DNA of 15,983 nt from assembly GCA_964600075.1 (NCBI GenBank), contig CAZRIE010000095.1, forward strand, positions 1 through 15,983, in the 5' to 3' direction. Source of the stretch: CAZRIE01 sp964600075. GTDB taxonomy: Bacteria; Bacteroidota; Bacteroidia; Flavobacteriales; Flavobacteriaceae. A program made the position numbers and the translations under genes. Of the stretch, positions 1 through 8,381 are shown one piece after another. The notes below the pieces were generated by a model that saw only the letters and a list, made by a program, of their open reading frames with translations, searched no databases and was not told where the DNA came from. Every line of letters begins with the position of its first letter. Within the stretch, counting starts at the first letter, position 1.

Positions 1-43
<43 letters not shown>

Positions 44-71
44 ATTGATTGTTTTTCACTATTTCAAACGT

Positions 72-114
72 ACGCTTAGAAGGCAGATTGGCTATCCAAC
101 TCTGTTACGCGAGC
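72..114 (-). pseudogene. Decayed 5' half of a tRNA-Arg(TCT)-like gene
   Basis: Read on the minus strand from 114, this aligns without a gap to the tRNA-Arg half at 43-1. By my count 30 of 43 bases match, including an unbroken 13-base block across the anticodon loop (plus strand 74-86 and 3-15). It keeps TA at positions 8-9, GGATAG in the D loop and the TCT anticodon loop, but the D stem strands (ACAG and GCCA) no longer pair and similarity stops just after the anticodon stem. No T arm follows; the intact tRNA begins 28 bases on. It is a remnant, either of a tandem tRNA duplication or of an integration event that broke a tRNA in its anticodon arm. Confidence 0.65.
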
Positions 115-230
115 GTTTTTTAAATGTGCGTGCAAACTTACTAAAAATTCTAGATTCAAAGCGGGTAATATAGGCCAAACTTTTTGAATGTATTTCAAAA
201 CGGATTAATGACTTTTAAGCCAAAGATTCG

Positions 231-2354
231 CTACTCAAAATCGAGTAAGATCTCTAAAATCTGAATGGCGGCTTCGGCAATCTTAGTTCCCGGACCAAAA
301 ATCGCGACTGTTCCAGCGTCGAAAAGAACTTGGTAGTCTCGCTTAGGAATAACGCCGCCCACAACGACCATGATATCTTTTCTGCCATAATTTGCAAGCT
401 CGGCGATTACTTGTGGCACCAAAGTTTTGTGACCTGCTGCCAAGGAAGATATGCCAAGAATATGAACATCGTTTTCTACTGCTTGTTTGGCAACTTCTTT
501 AGGGGTTTGAAATAATGGACCGATATCGACATCAAAACCCAGATCAGCATACCCAGTAGCCACTACCTTCGCACCACGGTCATGGCCGTCTTGGCCCATC
601 TTGGCAATCAAAATACGGGGTCTTCGACCATCTTGTTCCGCGAAAAGGTCTGATAGCTCGAGTGCCTTTTTAAAACTTTTATCTTGTCTGATTTCTTTAG
701 AATACACCCCACTAATTGATTGAATATTGGCTTTATGTCTGCCAAAAGCAACTTCGAGTGCACTACTTATTTCACCTAGGGTCGCTCTCGCTCTTGCTGC
801 TTTTATTGCTAAAGCTAATAAATTTTCGCCATCTTCGTTCGAGTGCTGGTTTGCTTGTAAATCTTTATCTATCCTTCCCGTCGCCGCCTCAGTAAGTTTT
901 TTTAAGGTAATTTGAACGGTTTTTGAATCACGTTGTTTTTTGATAGACTCCAAGCGGCTAATCTGTTGTTTACGTACCTCATTATTGTCGACCTCTAGAA
1001 TATGTAATTCTTCCTCATCATCGATTTTATAGCTGTTTACGCCCACAATAATCTCCCTGCCGCTATCGATACGTGCTTGTTTTTTGGCCGCAGCCTCTTC
1101 GATACGCATTTTCGGAATCCCCGCTTCAATGGCTTTGGTCATTCCACCCAGTTCTTCCACTTCTTGAATCCGTTCCCAGGCTATATGTGCCAAATTTTGG
1201 GTCATTTTTTCTACATAATAACTTCCTGCCCATGGATCTACGGTTTTGGTGATTTTGGTCTCTTCCCTTAGAAAAAGTTGGGTATCACGGGCAATTCGTG
1301 CCGAGAAATCGGTTGGTAAGGCGATGGCCTCGTCCAATGCGTTCGTATGTAAGCTCTGAGTGCCTCCAAAAACTGCAGCGGCGGCCTCAATGGCCGTTCT
1401 TGCTACATTGTTGAAAGGGTCTTGTTCCGTTAGGCTCCACCCACTGGTTTGGCAGTGGGTGCGTAGTGACATCGACTTTTCGTTTTTTGGGTGAAATTGT
1501 TTCACAAGTTTGGCCCAGAGCAACCTACCCGCACGTAGTTTGGCTATTTCTGTAAAATGGTTCATGCCGATACCCCAAAAAAAGGATAATCGTGGTGCGA
1601 AGCTATCGATGTCCAATCCCGCTTTTAGACCGGTTCTGATATATTCCAATCCGTCGGCCAAGGTGTATGCCAGTTCGAGTTCGGCAGTGGCTCCCGCCTC
1701 GTGCATGTGGTAACCTGAAATGCTGATACTATTGAACTTTGGCATATACTTGCTTGTGAACCGAAAGATATCGGAAACGATTTGCATTGAAGGTTTTGGT
1801 GGGTATATGTAGGTGTTACGTACCATGAACTCTTTCAGAATATCGTTCTGAATAGTGCCTGCAAGCTGTTCTATTGCAACGCCCTGTTCTTCGGCGGCTA
1901 CGATGTAGAATGCCATAATGGGCAGTACAGCTCCGTTCATGGTCATGGAAACCGACATTTTATCCAAAGGAATACTGTCAAAGAGAATTTTCATGTCCTC
2001 TACAGAATCGATAGCGACACCTGCCTTGCCCACGTCACCGGTTACGCGTTCATGGTCACTATCGTAACCTCGGTGCGTCGGAAGGTCAAAGGCAATTGAA
2101 AGTCCTTTTTGGCCCGCCTTAAGATTCTTTCTATAAAATGCGTTACTTTTTTTGGCAGTGGAAAAGCCTGCATACTGGCGGATTGTCCACGGTTTTTGCA
2201 CATACATAGTGGCGTAGGGGCCTCTAAGATAAGGGGGAATGCCTGCGGCGAAATTTAGGTGTTCAATGTTAGGGAGCGCGCGAGATGCAGCGCTCGAAGT
2301 GTTTTGTTTCTCATCCTTTTTTGCTAAAGTTATATGTTGAACATTTTTGCGCAT
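231..2354 (-). CDS. mutB: Methylmalonyl-CoA mutase, large (catalytic) subunit
   Basis: Adenosylcobalamin-dependent isomerisation between (R)-methylmalonyl-CoA and succinyl-CoA in the cytoplasm, linking propionate, odd-chain fat and branched amino acid breakdown to the TCA cycle. The protein is 707 residues with the ATG at 2354, near the family's usual length. The N-terminal substrate-binding barrel shows the family signature TIRQYAGFSTA near residues 57-67. The C-terminal cobalamin-binding domain has the DGHDRGAK motif, with His591 as the expected cobalt ligand, followed by GGVIP and a glycine-rich end. A TTG two codons upstream would add MK, but the ATG gives the usual MRKN start. It lies 76 bases downstream of the small-subunit gene on the same strand, so the two should be co-transcribed and form the heterodimer. 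No epimerase or MeaB chaperone gene is in the window. Confidence 0.97.
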   Translation of the reverse strand: MRKNVQHITLAKKDEKQNTSSAASRALPNIEHLNFAAGIPPYLRGPYATMYVQKPWTIRQYAGFSTAKKSNAFYRKNLKAGQKGLSIAFDLPTHRGYDSDHERVTGDVGKAGVAIDSVEDMKILFDSIPLDKMSVSMTMNGAVLPIMAFYIVAAEEQGVAIEQLAGTIQNDILKEFMVRNTYIYPPKPSMQIVSDIFRFTSKYMPKFNSISISGYHMHEAGATAELELAYTLADGLEYIRTGLKAGLDIDSFAPRLSFFWGIGMNHFTEIAKLRAGRLLWAKLVKQFHPKNEKSMSLRTHCQTSGWSLTEQDPFNNVARTAIEAAAAVFGGTQSLHTNALDEAIALPTDFSARIARDTQLFLREETKITKTVDPWAGSYYVEKMTQNLAHIAWERIQEVEELGGMTKAIEAGIPKMRIEEAAAKKQARIDSGREIIVGVNSYKIDDEEELHILEVDNNEVRKQQISRLESIKKQRDSKTVQITLKKLTEAATGRIDKDLQANQHSNEDGENLLALAIKAARARATLGEISSALEVAFGRHKANIQSISGVYSKEIRQDKSFKKALELSDLFAEQDGRRPRILIAKMGQDGHDRGAKVVATGYADLGFDVDIGPLFQTPKEVAKQAVENDVHILGISSLAAGHKTLVPQVIAELANYGRKDIMVVVGGVIPKRDYQVLFDAGTVAIFGPGTKIAEAAIQILEILLDFE

Positions 2355-2430
2355 CTTCAATTTTTTGGGTATTTAATCAGTAATCGATCTGGGTTATCTT
2401 TTAAAAAAGAGAACTTCCGTCATTCGTCAT

Positions 2431-3822
2431 CTAACTTCCGTTCCACCCTTCATCTTTCAGTCTTTTGCGTTCGATATTCTCTGACAAACGACTTTCAATA
2501 ATAGGTACAACAAGCGTTTTTCTGATATTTTTCTTAACGAACGGATAAATCTCTAGGTCGTCCTTCATCCAATCTTCAGAATTTTCATAGGCGTTGGTAC
2601 CAACTAATATTTCTTTGGCGGTATCAAAGTTCTGTTGCTCCTTTTGGGCACTTTCCCTTATTTTTTTCTGAATGGTATGGCTTTTCAGTTGTTGTACAAA
2701 ACCACCTTGGCTCTCGATGTTTTTGAAAAGCTGTAGTGCTTTTTTTGCAATTTCTTCGGTAAGGGCTTCAATGTAGTACGAGCCTTCTGCAGGATTTTCG
2801 ACCCTATCAAAGTAACTTTCGTTCTTGAGTAGTACTAGTTGATTTCTGGCTATGCGCTCTCCGAATTCGTTGTCTTTATGGTAGATTGAATCGTAGGGTA
2901 AATTGCATACCGTATCGGCCCCGCCCAAGATGGCGGTCATACATTCACTCGTGGTACGCAACATATTAATGTTGTAAGCATACAACGTTTTGTTTCTTTT
3001 TGAAGGTGTAGCAATAATATGACAATCTGAAGACATATCGTATTCAGAGGCCAGTACCGTCCATAGCTTTCGCAGCGCTCGTATTTTTGCGATCTCAAAA
3101 AAATAATTACCTCCCACGGATAACTTGAAAACAGGACATTGAACAACGCTAGGGCCAAAAAGGTTTAAATATTCGTTGACATGTGCCATAGCATACGCCA
3201 ATTGTTGAACACTATTAGCGCCAGCATTTTGGTAGAGTGCTACATCTACACTCAGTACATTTCTATTCTCTTGATCTTTTGCCGAATTCAAGATTTCGTT
3301 AAGAGTATCTTGATCTTGACTCTTTTTATAAAACCAATTTCCAGTTCTTGCCAAATGACCGATAGTATCTATATGTAGATATGTAGTCGCCTTGTAGCCC
3401 TCTAAATATTTCAATAGTTTTTTGATATATGCCGTATTCAAAAACTGAAAATGAAAATGAAGATTCACCACGTTTAAATCGATGTTGGCAAGCAGTTCTT
3501 CGATATTAATATGTTCAGACGAAATCGTAAAAATCAGACTTTCAGCTCCCCTTCGTAAAGCGTTTATAGCCTTATTGTTGCTTTTTGTGGCATGGGCGAC
3601 AAAAATTTCTTGGGCAATCTTCCAAGGATTCGGTCGATGTGGAATGTTTTGGTCACTAGAAAGCAGGTCATCAAGATGATAGAAAGGTTTGACTTTGATT
3701 CCTTCGGGCGATTCCCAGACTAAAGTATTATTATAGTCCCCTCCCTTAAGGTCATATTGTATTTTTTGTTTCCAAGCCTTGGCAGAAATTTCTTGGAATT
3801 CATCGAATAGTTTTTTTTTCAT
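2431..3822 (-). CDS. mutA: Methylmalonyl-CoA mutase, small (non-catalytic) subunit
   Basis: Partner of the adjacent large subunit in the heterodimeric mutase. The 463-residue protein resembles the mutase barrel throughout: an N-terminal WKQKI..DLKG segment, VWESPEGIKVKPFY near residues 34-48, a region around GGNYFFEIAKIRALRKLW that parallels the catalytic subunit, and the PAEGSYYIE motif late in the barrel. It ends without a cobalamin-binding domain and has no DxHxxG motif. The classical actinobacterial and proteobacterial small subunit is roughly 620-640 residues with a degenerate B12 domain; the shorter form is what I know from flavobacteria. It is first in the pair and starts at an ATG directly after a run of A bases. 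A possible promoter lies about 30-55 bases upstream. Confidence 0.93.
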   Translation of the reverse strand: MKKKLFDEFQEISAKAWKQKIQYDLKGGDYNNTLVWESPEGIKVKPFYHLDDLLSSDQNIPHRPNPWKIAQEIFVAHATKSNNKAINALRRGAESLIFTISSEHINIEELLANIDLNVVNLHFHFQFLNTAYIKKLLKYLEGYKATTYLHIDTIGHLARTGNWFYKKSQDQDTLNEILNSAKDQENRNVLSVDVALYQNAGANSVQQLAYAMAHVNEYLNLFGPSVVQCPVFKLSVGGNYFFEIAKIRALRKLWTVLASEYDMSSDCHIIATPSKRNKTLYAYNINMLRTTSECMTAILGGADTVCNLPYDSIYHKDNEFGERIARNQLVLLKNESYFDRVENPAEGSYYIEALTEEIAKKALQLFKNIESQGGFVQQLKSHTIQKKIRESAQKEQQNFDTAKEILVGTNAYENSEDWMKDDLEIYPFVKKNIRKTLVVPIIESRLSENIERKRLKDEGWNGS

Positions 3823-3848
3823 CAGGATATTTGAAAAATAGCTTTATT

Positions 3849-3877
3849 GAAAAGTACAATTTTGGCCTCTAACCAAA
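3849..3877 (-). promoter_or_regulatory. Candidate promoter of mutA-mutB
   Basis: On the minus strand, TTTG (3877-3874) is followed after 17 bases by TACTTTTC (3856-3849), which resembles the Bacteroidota sigma-A form TTTG-N17-23-TAnnTTTG but misses the final G. It ends 26 bases before the mutA start codon. AT-rich sequence makes chance matches likely. Confidence 0.35.
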
Positions 3878-4063
3878 AAGTTTAAACGCATTCAATTTGT
3901 ATTCTTACAGATTTGAAAAAAGAGGCTTAGTTCACGCCATTATTTTGAGCAGTGAATTTCTATTGTTATTTAAGTCGGGTAAAGAGGAGCGATTTGACCT
4001 ATGGGGTATGGGGTAATGTCAATTTTTTCTTCAGGAAATTTCACCATGTAGAAGCATACTTCA
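3878..4063. other. Spacer between the mutase pair and the ATP-grasp gene
   Basis: No open frame of useful length, RNA gene or convincing terminator is visible here. The only local structure is a short tandem repetition of TATGGGG near 3999-4016, too short to interpret. Confidence 0.4.
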
Positions 4064-5119
4064 TCAATTACTTTGTTGTTTCAATTCTTCCACTAATTTT
4101 TTAATATGTTGATTTCGTAATAAGCCACCATATCCCATTTCGACTGAAGGTAAATGAGGTCCAGAATTGGCTTCAATTATTACTGGGCCATTTGGAGTAA
4201 TAGCAACGTCCCAGCCTATAAATTTATCTGGTATAACCTTAAGGCCCTTAAAGACTTCTTCACAAGCCTCTTTAAAATACGGCACTTTAAATCCTTCAAG
4301 CTTAAAGCCGCTGTCTGGATGTTTATTAACTTCTCCCCCGCCGTATTCAAGCAAATAATACCCGGTCTTTTTTAATGTGCCTTCATCCATATTTACGCCA
4401 ACAAAAAAACCTCCCGAACTAGAATTATCAACAACACTGTTGCCGACACCAAATCTCATAAACGCACAAATTATTTCAGGATGGTTTTCAGAAGTAATCA
4501 AAGAAATTATTCTTAATGTGCTTACTGATTTATTGTGAATTTTATTAATCTCTCTGTGCTGCGTTATAGTTTCAGTATGAACATAATTCCCATTTGTGAG
4601 CGAATCAAATATATCATCTAATTCATTTTTCAAACCTGTTCTGGTTAATTTAAAACAGCCCTTACCTCCATAGCCCGATGGTGTTCTAAAAAAAAGACCA
4701 TCTACGTTAGCTAAAGTAAAAACATGCTCAAAAAAGCTAATAAGCTCACTTTTAGTGCAAATTTGCTTAATTGTATTGTTGTAATAGAAGGTATTCCCCA
4801 AGTTATAGCTGAGTAGTTTTGGGGTATTTAGGGGAGATTTTTCGCTTAGCAGCGAAAAAAACAATTTGTTGTCTAATATTGATTTGTATGCAGGGTTATG
4901 CAGCAGGGTACTAGTTCCAATTGCGTTAACTTCTCCAGTGCTTAAATAATCTAAATAATTTTTGATATCTTTTCTATATAAGTATTTAAAATAATAGAAA
5001 GGGATTTCCTTTTTGGTTTTAATAAGTACGAATACCTCTTTAATTATTTTAAAAAAACTCTTTTTATTTGGGTCTTTAATAAAAATCTTAATTCTTCCAA
5101 TATTATCAAAATTACGCAT
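4064..5119 (-). CDS. ATP-grasp protein, sugar-transfer-associated type (ATPgrasp_ST-like)
   Basis: A 351-residue soluble protein with an ATP-grasp fold, so it probably joins a carboxylate to an amine or thiol using ATP. Visible elements are the glycine-rich GYGGKG loop (residues 149-154), STLRI (200-204), GGFFVGVN (236-243), and the C-terminal IGWDVAITPNGPVIIEANS stretch with D304, E316 and N318 as likely Mg-ATP ligands. This order matches the family named sugar-transfer-associated ATP-grasp, often found in surface polysaccharide or modified-glycan loci. No glycosyltransferase or polysaccharide gene lies beside it, so the substrate is unknown. Its sequence is visibly more AT-rich than the mutase genes, and it borders transposase debris, which hints at separate acquisition. 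The ATG at 5119 is the first plausible start. Confidence 0.8.
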   Translation of the reverse strand: MRNFDNIGRIKIFIKDPNKKSFFKIIKEVFVLIKTKKEIPFYYFKYLYRKDIKNYLDYLSTGEVNAIGTSTLLHNPAYKSILDNKLFFSLLSEKSPLNTPKLLSYNLGNTFYYNNTIKQICTKSELISFFEHVFTLANVDGLFFRTPSGYGGKGCFKLTRTGLKNELDDIFDSLTNGNYVHTETITQHREINKIHNKSVSTLRIISLITSENHPEIICAFMRFGVGNSVVDNSSSGGFFVGVNMDEGTLKKTGYYLLEYGGGEVNKHPDSGFKLEGFKVPYFKEACEEVFKGLKVIPDKFIGWDVAITPNGPVIIEANSGPHLPSVEMGYGGLLRNQHIKKLVEELKQQSN

Positions 5120-5195
5120 GCATTTAATTGTTTGGTAGCATCGATGAAAAAGCAGTTAGTCGAGTATCTTTAAGATTCACCAAAATCATTAATAT

Positions 5196-5831
5196 ATGAA
5201 CACTCAAAAAACTGTTTTACCAAAGCTATTCATTGGCATCGACATTCACAAACGAAGCTCGAAGGTAAATTGCTAAACGGATTTGAGCTGCGGCAAGTCT
5301 TTCTCGATGACTCCGGAACCTCGAGGGCTCCTCGATTATGTTCTGCGATGATTAGATTACGGCGTATCGACAGCTTGCGAGGCCGGTTCTTGTGGCTATT
5401 CGGGTCATCGCTCATTCGAGCCTTAGGGTTGGGGGTCTATTGTACTGTACCCTGCGGAAATATACCACAAGGGGAAGGAGCGCCATACAGAGATGGACAG
5501 GATAGATGCCCATCGCATCAGCAGAGAGCTCAAGGACGGTAGATTGGTTGGTATTCATGTTCCGATGTTTACCGCGAGTAACTCAGCAGTCTGTTCCGCC
5601 GCCGTAACGATTTGGTGAAGGGTTTTAAAGGGTTCAAAAGCTATATCAAGATGCAGTTTTGTATTTCGGGCTTAAGGAGCCGTCCGAGTTCTACAACAAT
5701 CATTGGAGTCACAAGTATAGCAAGTGGCCGGGTCTATATAGCGATATTGGTGCTGGTAGCGTTGCGCCTTTGGCGCAAAGATGATTTATAGGATGCGGAG
5801 CAAGTTATATAAAAGAAAAAAGGTGGCTTAA
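5196..5831 (+). pseudogene. Decayed IS110-family (DEDD) transposase fragment
   Basis: From an ATG at 5196 the frame gives an IS110-type N-terminus with FIGIDIHKRS, where D16 is the first acidic residue of the RuvC-like DEDD site. In-frame stops lie at 5274 (TAA), 5349 (TGA) and 5424 (TAG), yet similarity continues across them, including CEAG (the E) and RIDAHRISRELKDGRL (the next D). The frame then shifts near 5590 to SLFRRRNDLVKGFKGFKSY, and again near 5670 to EPSEFYNNHWSHKYSKW. A last patch, YRMRSKLYKRKKVA, ends at a stop at 5829-5831. The C-terminal serine-containing transposase domain is absent. At least three stops and two or more frameshifts plus truncation make this a dead copy. No ends, target duplication or intact bridge-RNA region can be recognised. 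Confidence 0.85.
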
Positions 5832-5895
5832 GTAAAAGAAGATATTAATTGACTTTAGAGATCTGGATTAGGGCTTTTCATAGGATATTGCTGGG

Positions 5896-5911
5896 AATGG
5901 TATTTACCATT
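5896..5911. repeat. Short perfect palindromic arms AATGGTA/TACCATT
   Basis: AATGGTA and TACCATT are separated by two bases in the spacer between the transposase remnant and the minus-strand pseudogene. It has no T tract, so it is not a standard terminator. It may be a chance palindrome or an old element end. Confidence 0.3.
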
Positions 5912-5948
5912 AGATTGAATTCTCTTATTTGGTAATTATTTTTTTGAC

Positions 5949-6638
5949 TTAGGATCTAATGGAATTCTTTTTATTAACCTTTAGAACAGATTCTTCAAAA
6001 TCATCAAATTGAAAATCAGAGATATTCATTTCGTGCAAGTGTTTCTTTGGATTTTTTCTCAGTTTTATGTCACAGATAATTTGCTTGTGAGTAGCAAGAA
6101 TACCGTCAATTTCACGAAAATCGGTAAATTCTACTCCATTGTCCAATTTCTTATATCCCGGAGGTTTAAGAAATGATTCTCGAATAGTATATTGGCAAAA
6201 ATCTATTAAACCGGTTTTTTTATTAGTCCAGGCAATATACTGGTCATGCGCCATATGCGGCTCAGGTTTATACCCTATGCAAAAAACCAAGTCGTGTTTT
6301 TGACCCCTAAGCTTATTTTCCCCAGCATAGCTTGTAATGGGGGCGTTTTTTAACCTGTCTGTTTTTTCGGTGAAATATTGATAAACCGCTATTCCAAATA
6401 CTTTTCTTTGATTCGTTTTTGTGTCTTTATCGGAAAAAATGAGCTTTATGCTTTAGAAATGAGGTGTTCAAGAAAGACTATCAGGTAAAATATAGCTAAA
6501 ACATCCTTTGAAGAACCTCCTTGCTTTTGGGAGTGCCGGTTGTATCAGCTTCGAAAAATTTAAGGGTTTCGACCCTTAAATGTGCCCTATATTGTCAAGA
6601 ACAAAATGGTGCAAATAATTGCTTTTTGTATCTCCCAT
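5949..6638 (-). pseudogene. Remnant of a small exported protein of unknown function
   Basis: An open frame from 6452 down to the stop at 5949 encodes about 167 residues but has no ATG near its beginning; the first possible starts are internal TTG or ATT codons. Upstream, other frames hold protein-like patches in the right order: a signal-peptide-like KKAIICTILFLTI near 6625-6587, a stretch containing LKFFEADTTGTPKSKEVLQR around 6575-6510 followed by a stop, then a hydrophobic patch to about 6455. An ATG at 6638 follows a GGAG. Together these suggest an exported protein of about 230 residues broken by several indels. The well-preserved part has HDQYIAWTNKKTGLIDF, a pattern I associate with uncharacterised Bacteroidota secreted proteins, but I cannot name the family. 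The alternative is that 5949-6290 is still expressed as a 113-residue protein from a TTG. Confidence 0.55.
6558..6581. repeat. Nine-base perfect inverted repeat (ATTTAAGGG / CCCTTAAAT)
   Basis: ATTTAAGGG and CCCTTAAAT flank a six-base loop about 65 bases upstream of the operon promoter. On the minus strand five T bases follow the stem, so it could terminate minus-strand transcription, but no minus-strand gene lies to its right. It sits inside the decayed minus-strand reading frame, so the symmetry may be incidental. An operator role for the plus-strand operon is possible but unproven. Confidence 0.35.
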
Positions 6639-6643
6639 TCTTT

Positions 6644-6674
6644 TTTGGGTCTCCAAAAGATTTCATTACATTTA
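6644..6674 (+). promoter_or_regulatory. Bacteroidota-type promoter of the five-gene operon
   Basis: TTTG (6644-6647), a 19-base spacer, then TACATTTA (6667-6674), matching seven of eight positions of TAnnTTTG at the usual spacing. It places transcription start around 6680, leaving an AT-rich leader of about 40 bases before the ATG at 6721. No Shine-Dalgarno sequence precedes that ATG, which is normal in this phylum. Confidence 0.6.
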
Positions 6675-6720
6675 GAAGGCTAAAAAATATATACTACTAA
6701 TCGTATCATAATTCATTGTA

Positions 6721-8349
6721 ATGAATCGTAGAGAAATCATGAAACACCTCGGCATCTTGCCGGTGGCTGGCAGTCTTCTTGCCAGTGAATCTTTGTATGG
6801 TCGTACTTTTGAGGGCCTTTCACCAATTACCCCGGGCCCATTTGCGGGCGAAGGAACTATTTACGATGCTATTGGGGTTGACACCATCATTAACTGTCGG
6901 GGTACGTTTACCATTCTTGGTGGGTCTACGGAGCGACCGGAAGTATTGAAAGCTATTGAAGCCTCCTCGGGGTATTTTGTTCAATATGATGAGCTAGCCT
7001 TTGGAATAGGGCGGCGTCTTGCGGAATTGACCCAAGCTGAATGGGGTATGGTATCTGCAGGTTGTGCTGCGGGCTTAAAGCATGTGACTGCTGCTTGTGT
7101 ATCAGGTGGGAATCCTGAAAAACTACTGAGGATACCGAATTTAACCGGTCTCAAAAAAACAGAGGTCATCTCACCCCGCTATTCCCGAAATGTCTACGAT
7201 CACAGCATTCGCAATATAGGGGTCAATATGATTACCATTGATTCTCCTGAAGAACTTGAACGGGCCATAAATTCGCGTACCGCAATGATTTATGTCAACT
7301 CTGGGCGGGGTTCAGAAACCGGTCAGCCACTTTCTCTAGAGGTGATTCACCGGATAGCCAAACCAAAAAACATACCCATATTAGTAGATGCCGCAGCGGA
7401 GAATTTAACTATTCCCTGTGTGCACCTCGAGCGCGGCGCTACGGTTGTAGCATACAGTGGTGGCAAAGCAATTTGTGGCCCACAATGTGCCGGCCTATTG
7501 ATAGGGGATAAAGACCTTCTCCTATCGGCTTGGCAGGCAAGTTCGCCACATCACGGCCCCGGCAGGGATAATAAGGTGGGCAAGGAAGAAATGTTGGGCA
7601 TGCTGGCTGCAGTAGAAGCTTGGACGAATCGAGACCATGAAGAGGAATGGGCCACTTGGCTCTCCTGGCTGGAAGAAATCTCACTTCAGATGTTGAAAAT
7701 CAAGGGGATTACAACCGAAGTTCAGCAGCCCAATGGACGATCAAATCTAGCACCGGTATTGCATATAAAATGGGACCCCGAAAAGTTATATATTACTGGC
7801 GAGGAAGTTGCGGAAGAAGTGGCACGGAACAAACCTAGGATAGCTATCGGAGTCCGGAGCAATGATGGGGAGACGTCGATCAATATCACCCCAAATCAAA
7901 TGCGCCCAGGTAACGCTAAAGTCGTGGCGGATCGCCTCTTTGGTATTCTTTCTAAAAAACACCCTCCTAGCTCCGACAAAATGATGGCTGCCAAGGCCGA
8001 TGTTAGCGGTCATTGGGAGGTAGAAATGGAGTTTTTCACAAGCAAGAGTGCCCATATGATGTTTCTCGAACAGGACGGGAATTGGATTAACGGTACGCAT
8101 AAGAGTGATTTTTCTACCCAAGAAATTGCGGGCATAATCGAAGGCGATGAGCTAAAACTTCGTAGTAATTATCGGATTCCTGGAGATTCGATAAACTATT
8201 GGTTTTCGGCCAAGGTTTCAGGTGATACGCTTATAGGTACAGTATTTCTTGGGGAATATCTTACCGCCAAATTCAATGCAAGGCGTGCAACCTATAAAGA
8301 AGAACATAAACGCGTCGTTATCCCCGGTGGACCACCATTGGCCACATAA
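6721..8349 (+). CDS. Tat-exported SelA/DgaE-type PLP-dependent lyase with C-terminal beta domain
   Basis: First gene of the operon, 542 residues. The N-terminus NRREIMK followed by a short hydrophobic stretch (about residues 10-22) is a good twin-arginine signal, implying export of the folded, cofactor-loaded enzyme. Residues about 45-415 are a type I PLP fold of the SelA/DgaE kind: VDAAAE holds D223, the likely pyridine-nitrogen ligand, and SGGK holds K249, the likely Schiff-base lysine, followed by GPQCAGLLIG. The closest characterised function I know is D-glucosaminate-6-phosphate ammonia lyase (DgaE). Residues about 425-525 form an extra domain rich in predicted beta strands, beginning DVSGHWEVE, that the bacterial DgaE lacks. 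Neighbouring deacetylases, sugar dehydrogenase and lactonase suggest it removes ammonia from a 2-amino-2-deoxy sugar acid. Racemase or other lyase activity is not excluded. Confidence 0.85.
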   Translation: MNRREIMKHLGILPVAGSLLASESLYGRTFEGLSPITPGPFAGEGTIYDAIGVDTIINCRGTFTILGGSTERPEVLKAIEASSGYFVQYDELAFGIGRRLAELTQAEWGMVSAGCAAGLKHVTAACVSGGNPEKLLRIPNLTGLKKTEVISPRYSRNVYDHSIRNIGVNMITIDSPEELERAINSRTAMIYVNSGRGSETGQPLSLEVIHRIAKPKNIPILVDAAAENLTIPCVHLERGATVVAYSGGKAICGPQCAGLLIGDKDLLLSAWQASSPHHGPGRDNKVGKEEMLGMLAAVEAWTNRDHEEEWATWLSWLEEISLQMLKIKGITTEVQQPNGRSNLAPVLHIKWDPEKLYITGEEVAEEVARNKPRIAIGVRSNDGETSINITPNQMRPGNAKVVADRLFGILSKKHPPSSDKMMAAKADVSGHWEVEMEFFTSKSAHMMFLEQDGNWINGTHKSDFSTQEIAGIIEGDELKLRSNYRIPGDSINYWFSAKVSGDTLIGTVFLGEYLTAKFNARRATYKEEHKRVVIPGGPPLAT

Positions 8350-8381
8350 AAGTCATAAATTCAGAACTAACCATTTTCAGA

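Noticed and set aside
4064..5119. D-alanine-D-alanine ligase or other cell-wall ATP-grasp enzyme
   Set aside because: The motif order and the IGWDVAIT...IIEANS end fit the sugar-transfer-associated family rather than Ddl, and no peptidoglycan genes are nearby.
5230..5542. Open frames of 61 and 90 residues over the transposase remnant
   Set aside because: They are fragments or opposite-strand shadows; only the frames that join into an IS110-like protein make sense.
6558..6581. Intrinsic terminator for a minus-strand gene
   Set aside because: No minus-strand gene ends there; the T bases belong to the decayed minus-strand frame. It is kept only as an inverted repeat.
7439..8121. Minus-strand open frames inside the operon genes
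   Set aside because: They are antisense shadows of strongly supported plus-strand genes, with no start signals or recognisable domains.
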